From positions 992,001 to 1,056,000 of the forward strand of contig QJPP01000003.1 of NCBI GenBank assembly GCA_003996215.1: a stretch of DNA of 64,000 nt. The letters are read 5' to 3'. The DNA comes from Jaltomata sinuosa. Taxonomy: Eukaryota > Streptophyta > Magnoliopsida > Solanales > Solanaceae. The position numbers were made by a program, and so were the translations under genes. The notes beneath the pieces are model-generated. The model was given only the letters and a program-made list of their open reading frames with translations, did no database searches and had not been told where the DNA came from. This document shows, one piece after another, positions 46,587 through 56,141 of this stretch; within the stretch, counting starts at the first letter, position 1, and the number at the start of each line of letters is the position of its first letter.

Positions 46587-48528
46587 CGTAACACCCCAGA
46601 ATTCGATTCAGCTTTTAAACTAAAAAACTTTGAAAAATTCTGAACTTCCAGGAATCACGAGTCAAGTCCGCGAGCCATGGATGGAACCACGAGTCATGGA
46701 AAGGACTCTTGAAACCAGTCATGCAGTCCATCCTCAGGTATGAGACCACGAGTGAGTTTCATAGTTCGTGGATGGTTCCACGGGTCATGGAACCAACTCA
46801 TGGAAATCAGACTGAGGATAGTCAGTTCCCTAGTAAACCACTAATGGTTTCTACGACTCATGGATGGTTCCACGAGCCATACTGTTAAATCGTAGAAAGT
46901 TATCGACAGCTTGAAATTTGGGTCAGAAACCACGAGAAGGAACTATGAGTCGTGGTTGGGGCTACGGGTCGTAGACCTCACTCGTGGAACCTGAAGTCGA
47001 CTTTTAAATCAGTTATTTTTCAGCTTTTACCCAGGGGTATTTTATAACTACCCACCCTTTTAACTCTTAAGTGAGGTCGTTTTGGACATTTTTAGTGGGG
47101 TTTCATCCCTAATTATCCTAAGTCTTTCATTATTCCTCATTCATCTACCAAAAGAGGAAAAGAACTTCATCAACTCCAAGTCTCAAGCTTCAAGTTCAAG
47201 TCTCCATTTCTCTTCATCCTAGATCTAGCAAGCTTCAATTCAGGTATGTGGGTATTCAATAAGGGATTTCTTTTACCCTTATTCCTAAAACCCTAATTCA
47301 TCTAAATTAAATTTATGAATTTCAAGTTAGGGTTCTTAGCCAATCCTCATGGGCTTTTCTATTAAGTATTTTCTCATGATTCTTCAATGAATTCTAAGTT
47401 TAATTTCATGATGCACATGGGTTTTGCAAATGATTACTTATCTCATGATTTGAAGGCTAATCCTTGCTATATTTTGCATGCATGGCTTGATTTAAGGAAA
47501 ATTGCATGCATTGATATTATGATCTCAAGTATTTTGTGAAATTGTATGCCTAATTCTTCAAGTTATGAATTTAGAAAGAAACGTGAATTTTGGCTATGCT
47601 AAGCTTTAAGACTTATGATTTGAATTTGCATGACATTAGATATGTCCTTATGCTTTTCAAATAGAATTTTGGCATTAGATATGTCATAAGTATGTTATGA
47701 GCTATATATATATATATATGTTTTGGGAGTAGTATTTAGCACCGAGCGATGAGGGTTCTAGATAACCCAGGTCCAAAACTACATTGCCACCATAGGTTAC
47801 CCTTTGTGGCTTATGACAAGATTTTATTATGATAAGGTTCTAACCTTGGCCGGTTAGGACAACCTTTTTCTGTATGAGTGTATGACACTGGACTCCATGT
47901 AGCTCATCATGGTTTATGTCGATTAATAGAAACTCTCGTATGAATGTTATTTTTAAGCCTTATGCTATGCTAATTCTTACCTTATGCTTAAAGTATGATA
48001 TTACTTATGATTTTACTTATTATGCATAAACTCAGTTTTAACTATATTTTAAGCACGTGTTTACCATATTTATGCATGTCTCACATATTCGGTCTTCCTA
48101 TAATACTGATGCATATCTCGTGCTGCATCCTATTTATGATGCAGATTCTGGCTCCTTTCCTCAGGTTCGTGTCTAGGCATTGCCAGTTATCCAGATTCTG
48201 TTGGTGAGTCCTCATCATTCGAGGTCTATAGCTATGCTTGTTACTTTTATGTGTTTCCTTTGGATTTCTGAGTTAGCTGGGGTCTTTTCCCAGCAACTCT
48301 TTATGTTAGTTTAGAGGCTTCAGACATAGCTAGACTTGTATTATGTATTTTTGGATTTGGTATTCTTTGACCATTACCTTATATAGACATGGTTGCCTAT
48401 TTCTACTAGTTATGTTTCTTCTATAATTCTTTGTGTATGCTAAAGTTATGCTATGACCAAGGGTTAACTTAGGGCACTTGTGGTCCCAGGTTCTATGTTA
48501 CGTCTAGGGGATAGTCTCGCGCATGACA
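46587..48528 (+). repeat. 5' LTR of the nested element (1942 bp)
   Basis: It starts CGTAACACCCC (the 3' LTR has TGTAACACCCC) and ends GCATGACA. It carries the dyad array, a TATA candidate at 47041, a 17-bp TA run (47703) and the GGGAGTAGTATTTAGCACC block shared with the 56142 LTR. A 70-aa ORF at 47995 is not supported. Confidence 0.92.
46668..47047 (+). promoter_or_regulatory. Paired CCACG-N3-CGTGG dyads and TATA box
   Basis: Pairs of 13-mers with a 6-nt spacer (19-bp offset) start at 46668/46687, 46759/46778, 46851/46870 and 46943/46962. Examples are CCACGAGTCATGG and CTATGAGTCGTGG. TTTATAA at 47041 follows about 70 bp after the last pair. The array repeats every ~92 bp. Confidence 0.55.
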
Positions 48529-48532
48529 AACA

Positions 48533-48544
48533 TAGTATTAGAGC
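48533..48544 (+). other. Decayed iMet primer-binding site
   Basis: TAGTATTAGAGC has two differences from TGGTATCAGAGC, both consistent with cytosine deamination on one strand or the other. It lies four bases after the LTR end, as in the sister element at 58148. Confidence 0.8.
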
Positions 48545-48736
48545 ATCAGGTTCAAGAGTCCTAGGGTGTCTGAAAGCCACATCGAGTAGAATCTCTTTCA
48601 TATGTGTGAAGCGCGCACACTTATAAGAGGGAAGCTATGAGGTGTCTTATGAAAAACTTCACTTCTTCAAGATCAATATAGTGCGATAGAGTTTAGCTCT
48701 ATTACTTCTCTAATCCAATCTTTATGAGTTTAGATT

Positions 48737-49879
48737 ATGCCTCATCGCCACGCCATGCCTCACCGGGCCAATGCCCGAAATATTGATCCTCTGATTCCAG
48801 ACCCCGAGGTCACAAATGAGGATTTCACGAATGTCATTCATATGTTAGCTCAGACTATGGCTGCTCAGGCCAATCAGTAGGCTCCTATCCCCATCCACCC
48901 TCAAGGTGGAGTTATGGCCCAAGTTCGAGACTTTATTCGCATGAACTCACCTGAGTTCTGGGGTTCGAAAGTTTGTGAGGATCCATAAAATTTCATGGAT
49001 GAGGTGAAGAATGTCTTGGATGTGATGCAGGTTACTGGGATTGATGGTGTTGATCTTGCTTCCTATCAGCTCAGAGATGTGGCTCATATTTGGTACACTC
49101 AATGGAAGGATGCTAGAGCTAGGGATGTGGTCCCTATGACTTTGGAGTGCTTTGAGAGGTCTTTTCTTGATCGGTTCTTCCCTAGGGAGTTGAGGGAGGC
49201 TAAGGCCGAAGAGTTCATGAATTTGAGGCAAGGATCTATGTCGATTCAGGAGTATGGGTTGAAGTTCACTCAGCTTTCTAGGTATGCTCCTTCTATAGTG
49301 GCTGATTCGAGGGATCAGATGAGCAAGTTCATTTATCGTGTGTCAGATTTGGTGAAAAAGGAGTGCAGGTCTACTATGCTTCTGGGTGACATGGATATTT
49401 CTAGACTTATGACTCATGATCACCAGATTGAGGGAGATAAGTTGAGAGAAATGGCAAGAGAGAACAAAAGGGCTATATCAGAGGGTTTGGGTTTTGTCAA
49501 TCAGAGGTCTAGAGGTGGACACCGCTCTTCATTTCAGAAGAAGACTTCAGGACCCATTCATTCTTCAGCTAGTGCTCCTACTCAGGCCCCCAGGCCTTGT
49601 CATGATCAGACAGGAAGAGGATCAGGTTCTTATTCACAGGGGAGTGTTGCAAAAGGGACTCCTTACCTTACTTGCAACAAATGTGGTAAGAGTCACATTT
49701 GTGAGTGTTTAGCAGGTTCAGGTGGATGCTTTGGTTGTGGGCAGGTTGGACATAAGATTAAGGATTGCCCTTCCGCTAAGAAGGGACAGGGAGGTAGTAG
49801 GACTCAGTCTTCCCCAGTAGCCCCAGGAGGTCGACCGGCCCAGCAGAGTACTACTTCTAGTTCTGGTGGCCAGTGCTAG
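48737..49879 (+). pseudogene. gag: Chromovirus gag with two zinc knuckles
   Basis: The ATG at 48737 gives MPHRHAMPHRANARN. Stops at 48878 (TAG) and 48986 (TAA) interrupt the N-terminal part, but the frame is unbroken from 48989 to 49879. That part has MDEVKNVLDVMQVTG, LASYQLRDVAHIWYTQWK, FFPRELREAKAEEF, SMSIQEYGLKFTQLSRYAP, and CNKCGKSHICEC followed by a canonical knuckle CFGCGQVGHKIKDC (about 49725-49770). The TAG at 49877 replaces CAG of the sister element (about 59490), so gag and protease were originally one frame. Gag would form the particle and bind RNA. Confidence 0.9.
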
Positions 49880-50350
49880 AACTGCCTTTATGCCATGTCC
49901 TCTCGCCAGGACCAGGATAGTTCGCCAGACATTGTTACTAGTATGTTGAAAGTCTTCTCTCTCAATGTGTATCCTTTATTGGACCCCGGTGCCTCCGTAT
50001 CTTTTGTGACCCCTTATGTTGCTTGAAAGTTTGAAATTTGTCTTGATCAACTCTTAGAACCCTTTTGTGTTTCTACTATTGTTGGGGAGTCAGTCCTAGC
50101 CAAAAGAATTTATCAAAATTTCCCTATCTTAGTCCTTTATAGAGTCACATCCATGGATCTAGTAGAGTTGGAGAAGACTGACTTTGATATTATTCTTGGT
50201 ATGGATTGGTTGTATACATGTTATGCCTCAGTTGATTGCCCCACTCGAGTTGTTAGTTTCAAGTTTACAAATGAACTTGTCTTAAAGTAGCAAGGTAGTC
50301 TCCATCCTCGAAGGATTATTTCATATCTTATCTCAAGGCTAGGAAGATGA
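49880..50350 (+). pseudogene. pol: Chromovirus aspartic protease
   Basis: Continuing the gag frame: SSPDIVTSMLKVFSLNVYPL, then LLDPGASVSFV (active-site aspartate present), a TGA where the sister has a cysteine codon, STIVGESVLAKR, and DFDIILGMDWLYTCYASVD. A TAG near 50288 (W to stop) and a frameshift before 50350 end it. It lies directly between gag and RT in a single polyprotein plan. Confidence 0.85.
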
Positions 50351-50369
50351 TTTCCAAGAGTTATGTCTA

Positions 50370-51900
50370 TCATATAGTTCGAGTTATGGATATGGAGTCT
50401 GAGACCCCATCTCTCTAGTCAGTTCCTGTTGTGAATGAGTTTCATGAAGTATTTCCCAAAGATTTACCCGGAGTCCCTCCCGAGTGAGAGATAGACTTTA
50501 GAATAGATCTTCTTCCAGATACGCAGGCTATCTTTTTTCCTCCTTATAAAATGGCTCCAGTGAAACTTAAGGAATTGAAAGAGCAGTTGAAGGACTTTCT
50601 TGATAAGGGTTTTATCAGACCCAACATCTCTTCATGGGGTGCTCCAGTTTTATTCGTGCAGAAGAAATATGGTTCTCTCAAAATGTGTAATGACTACCGT
50701 CAATTGAACAAGGTCACAATCAAGAATAAGTATCCCATTCCTAGGATTGATGACTTGTTTGATCATCTTCAGGGTGCAGATTTTTTCTCCAAGATCGACT
50801 TTAGATCTGGTTATCAACAGCTCAGAGTTAGAGAGTATGACATTCCTAAGACAGCCTTCAGAACTTTGCCAATTGTTTCTCCAAGATCAACCTTAGATCT
50901 GGTTATCATCAGCTCAGATTTAAAGAGTGTGACATTCCTAAGACAGCCTTCAGAACTTGGTATAGTCATTATGAATTTGTGGTTATGTCTTTTGGACTAA
51001 CAAATGCTTCTGCAGCTTTTATAGATTTGATGAACCGTGTGTTCAAACAGTATTTAGATATGTTTGTGATTGTCTTCATTGATGATATTCTTATCTATTC
51101 TCGAATTAAGGAGGAGCACGTGGGACACTTGAGAGTTGTGTTACAAACTCTCAAGGATCGACACTTATTTGTTAAGTTCAGTAAGTGTGAGTTTTGGATG
51201 CAGTCTGTTGCTTTTCTGGGTCATGTTGTGACTAGACATAGTATTCGAGTTGATATGCAGAAAATAGAGGCAGTAAAGAACTGGCCTAGACCCACTTCCC
51301 CGTCTGACATTAGGAGCTTTTTGGGTTTGGCTGGTTACTACAGGAGATATGTGAAAGGGTTTTCGTCTATAGCTGCCCCATTGACTCGGTTGACTCAGAA
51401 GAAGATTAAATTTCAGTGGTCTGATCTATGTGAGAAGAACTTTCAGGAATTAAAGACTAGGTTGACCACAACTCCAGTGTTGACTTTACCCAAGGGCTCA
51501 GATGACTTTGTTGTTTATTATGATGCTTCTAGAATTGGTTTGGGTTGTATTTTGATGCATCGTGGTAAGATGATTGCTTATGCTTCTGGACAGCTTAAGA
51601 TTCATAAGAAGAACTACCCTACTCATGATCTTGAGTTAGTGGCCGTGGTTTTTGCTTTGAAGATTTGGAGACACTACTTGTATGGTGTTCATGTGGATGT
51701 ATTCACCGATTATAAGAGTCTTCAGTATGTGTTCACTCAAAAGGAATTGAATCTTCGTCAGAGAAGATGGCTTGAGCTTCTTAAGGATTACGATATAAGT
51801 GTGCTTTAATATTCGAATAAGGCCAATGTCGTGTCGATATACTTAGTAGGTTATCTATAGGTAGTATCTCTTCGGTTGAGGATGGTAAAAAGGAATTGGC
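50370..51900 (+). pseudogene. pol: Chromovirus reverse transcriptase and RNase H with 92-bp duplication
   Basis: The linker (VPVVNEFHEVFPKDLPGVPPE) has stops at 50416 (CAG in the sister) and 50485. RT follows from MAPVKLKELKEQL (50551) through GAPVLFVQKK, NDYRQLNKVTIKNKYP and KIDFRSGYQQLR. A 92-bp tandem duplication (about 50786-50957) shifts the frame; the second frame resumes with VMSFGLTNAS and the catalytic VFIDDILIYS (51078). RNase H shows YYDASRIGLG, DLELVAVVFALKIWRHYLYG and FTDYKSLQY, ending at TAA 51807. After the duplication the frame is otherwise clean. Confidence 0.9.
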
Positions 51901-52009
51901 CAAGGATGTTCATTGACTTACTCGGTTAGGAGTTCGCCTTATGGATTCGACGAAAGGTGGTGTTATCATTTAGAATGGTTCTGAATCATCTTTGGTAGCT
52001 AAGGTGAAT

Positions 52010-53437
52010 GAGAATCAAGACACTGATCCTATTTTGCACCAGTTGAAGGGTGCAGTCCATTAGCAAAGGGTAGATATTCTCTCCCAAGGGAGAGATAGTG
52101 TGCTTCGATATCAGGGTCGATTGTGTGTTCCTTACGTAGATGGATTGAGACAGCAAATTTTGACAGAGGCTCATAGATCCAGTTATTTTATTCACCCCGG
52201 TGCCACCAAGATGTACTGTGACCTACAGGAAGTCTATTGGTGCAATGTCATGAAGAGGGACATAGCTAATTTTGTGGCTAAGTGTCTCAACTGTCAGCAA
52301 GTGAAGGTAGAGCATCACTGACCAGGTGGTATAACTCAGGATATTGATCTTCCTACTTGAAAGTGGGAAGCAATCAATATGGATTTCATTACAGGTTTGC
52401 CTCTTACTCGTAGGCAACATGATTCTATTTGGGTGATTGTCGACAGGATGACTAAGTCAGCCCACTTCTTGGCTATCAAGACTACAGATTCTGCAGAGGA
52501 TTATGCCTGACTCTACATTCATGAGATAGTCAGATTGTACGGTGTTCCTTTGTCTATCATTTCAAATAGGGACACTCAGTTTACATCCCAGTTTTGGAGG
52601 TTATTTCAGAAGGACCTTGTTACTCAGGTTAAGCTTAGCATAGCTTTTCACCCACAGATGGATGGCCAGGCAGAGCACACTATTCAGACTTTGGAGGATA
52701 TTTTGTGAGCCTATGTGATTGATTTCAAAGGTAATTGGGATAATCACTTACCTCTTATCGAGTTTGCCTACAACAACAGCTTCCATTCTAGCATCTAGAT
52801 GGCTCCTTATGAGGCACTTTATAGGCTGAGGTGTAGATCTCCTATTAGTTGGTTTGAGGTAGGTGAGGCAGCTTTGATTGGTCCAGATTTGGTTCATTAG
52901 ACTATGAAGAAATTTCATATCATAAGGGAAAGGTTGAAGACCGCTCAGAGTCGACAGAAATCATATGCAGATGTAAGGAGAAGAGAGTTGGAGTTTGAGG
53001 TTGATGATTGGGTGTTTCTGAAGGTGTCACCTATGAGTGGTGTGATGAGGTTTGGTAAGAAATGGAAGCTTATTCCCCGCTATGTTGGTCCCTATAGGAT
53101 TCTGAGAAGAGTTGGAAGTGTTGCTAATGAGTTAGAGTTACCAACAGACTTAGAAGCAGTTCATCCGGTTTTTCATGTTTCCTTATTGAAAAAGTGTGTT
53201 GGTGATCCGACCTTGATTGTTCCTTTGGAGAATGTGAGTGTGAAGGATAGACTTACTTATGAGGAAGTTCTCGTGAAGATTTTTGATCGTCAAATTCAGA
53301 GGTTGAGAAACAAAGAAGTTACTTCAGTAAAGGTCCTTTGGAGAAACTAGCTAGTTGAGGGAGCTACTTGGGAAGCAGAAGAAACCATGAAAGCCAAGTA
53401 TCCCCATCTCTTTCTTTTTGATCCAGTTTTAGTGTGA
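52010..53437 (+). pseudogene. pol: Chromovirus integrase with C-terminal chromodomain
   Basis: One frame runs to TGA 53435 with stops at 52061, 52319, 52358, 52508, 52706, 52796, 52898 and 53348. The zinc finger shows HRSSYFIHPGATKMY and CLNCQQVKV. In the catalytic core the first aspartate is in MDFITGLP, the second is changed (SDRG reads SNRD, near 52563), and the glutamate is in GQAEHTIQTLED. After GNWDNHLPLIEFAYNNSFHSS come the DNA-binding part (KSYADVRRRELEF, DDWVFLKVSPM), VHPVFHVSLLKKCVGDP, and a chromodomain (DRQIQRLRNKEVTSVKVLW, then EGATWEAEE). Chromodomains guide insertion toward heterochromatin in this lineage. Confidence 0.9.
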
Positions 53438-53657
53438 GGTAATAGTTTTCTCCTTAGTATGTCCCTCTGATTCTGCTCCATTAGTTTCTCTCATGATCCT
53501 AGCATGCATTCATGTTTTTCGAAGTTAGTTCAGTCATGTTTTATGATGAAAATCCAATTTTCATGCTTGTTCTTTTGTTTTCATGTTTTGTTAGTTGGTT
53601 GGGGTATTTTCTCTCCAGTTTTCCTTACTTAGTCTTCATTCGAGGATGAATGATCCT

Positions 53658-53670
53658 AAGGGGGAGATAT
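53658..53670 (+). other. Polypurine tract of the nested element
   Basis: AAGGGGGAGATAT immediately precedes the 3' LTR (TGTAACACCCC). Purine-rich and in the right place for plus-strand priming. The same tract is at 63967 in the sister element. Confidence 0.85.
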
Positions 53671-54791
53671 TGTAACACCCCAGAATTTGATTCAACTTTT
53701 AAACTCAAAAACTCTGTAAAACTCTAAACTTCTAGGAATCACGAGTCAAGTCCACAAGCCGTGAACAGAACCATGAGTAATGGAAAGAACTCGTGAAAAC
53801 AGTCCTACAGAACATCCTCAGGTATGATAACCACGAGTGAGTTTCACAGTTCATGGATGATTCCACGGGTCGTGGAAATTAGACTGAGGGTAGTCAGTTC
53901 CCCAATAAATTACGAATAGTTTCTACGACTCGGGATGGTTCCACGAGCCATACTGTTAAATTGTAGAAAGTTATCACAACTTGAATTTTAGGTCAGAAAC
54001 CATGAGAAGGAACCACGAGTCGTGGTTGGGTCTACGGGTCATAGACCTAACTCGTGGAACCTGAAGCCGAGTTTTAAATGAGTTTTTTACAGCTTTTACC
54101 GAGGGGTATTTTTGTAAATACCCACCCTTTTAACTCTTAAGTGTGGTCGTTTAGCCATTTTTAGTAGTATTTCATCCCTAATTAGCTTAAGTCTTTCATT
54201 ATTCCTCATTCATCTACCAAAAGAAGAAAAGAACTTCATCAACTCCAAGTCTCAAGCTTCAAGTTCAAGTCTCCATTTCTCTTCATCCTAGATCTAGCAA
54301 GCTTCAATTCAGGTATGTGGGTATTCAATAAGGGATTTCTTTTAACCTAATAGGGATTTCTTTTACCCTTATGCCCAAAATCCCAATTCTTCTAAATTAA
54401 ATTTATGAATTTCAAGTTAGGGTTCTTACCCAATCCTCATGGGCTTTTCTATTAAGTATTTTCTCATGATTCTTCAATTAATTCTAAGTTTAATTTCATG
54501 ATTCACATTGGTTTTGCAAACGATTACTTATCTCATGATTTGAAGGCTAATCCTCGCTAAATTTTGCATGCATGGCTTGATTTAAGAAAAATTGCATGCA
54601 TTGATATTATGATCTCAAGTTTTTTGTGAAATTGTATGCCTAATTCTTCAAGTTATGAATTTAGAAAGAAAAGTGAATTTTAGCTATGCTAAGCTTTAAG
54701 ACTTATGATTTGAATTTGCATGACATTAGATATGTACTTATGCTTTTCAAATAGAATTTTGGCATTAGATATGTCATAAGTATGTTATGAG

Positions 54792-54843
<52 letters not shown>

Positions 54844-55645
54844 GAGTAGTATTTAGCACCGAGCAATGAGGGTTCTAGATAACCCAAGTTCAAAACTACG
54901 TTGCCACCGTAGGTTACCCTCTGTGGCTTATGACAGGATTTTATTATGATAAGGTTCTAACCTTGGCCGGTTAGGACAACCTTTTTTGGTATGAGTGTAT
55001 GACACTGGACTCCATGTAGCTCATCATGGTTTATGTCGATTAATAGAAACTCTCGTATGAATGTTGTTTTTAAGCCTTATGCTATGCTAATTCTTACCTT
55101 ATGCTTAAAGTATGATATTACTTATGATTTTACTTATTATGCATAAACTCAGTTTTAACTATGTTTTAAGCACATTTTTACCATATTTATGCATGTCTCA
55201 CATATTCAGTACACCCTATAGTACTGACGCATATCTCGTGCTACATCCTATTTATGATGCAAATTCAGGCTCCTTTCCTCAGGTTCGTGGCTAGGCATTG
55301 CCAGTTATCCAGATTTTCTTGGTGAGTCCTCATCATTCGAGGGCTATAGCTATGCTTGTTACTTTTATGTGTTTCTATTGGATTTTTGAGTTAGCTGGGG
55401 TCTTGTCCCAGAAACTCTTTATGTCAGTTTAGAGGCTTCAAACATAGCTAGACTTGTATTCTGTATTTTCTGATTTGGTATTCTTAGACCTTTACCTTAT
55501 ATAGACATGGTTGCCTATTTATACTAGTTATGCTTCCGCTATAATTCTTCGTGTATGCTTAAGTTATGCTATGACCAAGGGTTAACTTGGGGAACTTGTA
55601 GTCCCAAGTCTCGTGTTACATCTAGGGTTAGTCTCAGGCGTGACA
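53671..55645 (+). repeat. 3' LTR of the nested element (1975 bp)
   Basis: TGTAACACCCC to GCGTGACA, the partner of 46587-48528. The two differ visibly, most strongly in the dyad region (53700-54070) and in a TA microsatellite. A 16-bp local duplication (ATAGGGATTTCTTTTA) lies near 54349. Confidence 0.92.
54793..54841. repeat. (TA)n microsatellite
   Basis: About 49 bp of pure TA. The same site in the 5' LTR has only 17 bp (47703-47719), so expansion (or contraction of the other copy) postdates insertion. Confidence 0.95.
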
Positions 55646-55650
55646 CAATG

Positions 55651-56138
55651 ACGCTTATTGGGTACCCGTTGCTTAACAATTGGTGCTCATTCTACAGTTC
55701 TGCATCTTTCTGATGGAGATCCTAGTGTGAGCTTTCACCGTTGATCGCGTGGAGACTCGTGTAGCTTTTGGATATTTGAGACTATGGTGAGATCCTGCCG
55801 ACTGGGGCTTGACCAAATCTTATCTCTTGGCACTGTTACTCTTTGTTTATTCGGAGACAGTTGTATTTACTATTTTTGTTATCTCAAGCACTTGTATTCT
55901 ATTAGAAGCTCATGTACTTTCGATACCAGGTCTTAGGGTTGGTGTAGTTTCCTTTTGTATATGTTCAGGTGGTTTGCTTCCACGTTGTTCTATTTTATAT
56001 CTGCTTTCGCTTATTTCTGCTTATATTGTGCCTGTTGGATTAGGTAGTAGCTCATTACTAACTATTACGGGCTATGGGGATTCATTTTCCTACTGGGGGT
56101 ATAGGTGTCATCATGACCTGAGAAATTGGGTCGTGACA
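55651..56138 (+). repeat. 3' LTR of the long-LTR element, second part
   Basis: ACGCTTATTGGGTACCCG to GGTCGTGACA, colinear with 38634-39097, completing the LTR interrupted at 46586. Followed by TCT and then the next element. Confidence 0.9.
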
Positions 56139-56141
56139 TCT

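Larger units (their letters stand above)
46587..55645 (+). mobile_element. Nested chromodomain Ty3/gypsy element (9.06 kb)
   Basis: Two LTRs (46587-48528 and 53671-55645), an iMet-like primer site, gag, protease, RT, RNase H, integrase with C-terminal chromodomain, and a polypurine tract are all present. The flanking 5-bp duplication is CGATG/CAATG, and removing the element restores the long LTR. The chromodomain and large LTRs fit the Tekay/Del chromovirus lineage. Many stops, a 92-bp duplication in RT and a lost integrase residue make it inactive. Confidence 0.93.
35422..56138 (+). mobile_element. Ty3/gypsy element with 3.7-kb LTRs, interrupted
   Basis: A 5' LTR (35422-39097), iMet-type primer site, degenerate gag and pol remnants are followed by a 3' LTR in two pieces (43336-46586 and 55651-56138), because a 9.06-kb element sits inside it. 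Without that insertion the element is about 11.65 kb. TCTCT precedes it and TCT follows it, after which another element begins. LTRs start TGTAATGAC and end CGTGACA or CATGACA. The primer site and gag place it with iMet-primed gypsy elements, probably the Tekay/Del group. Confidence 0.88.
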
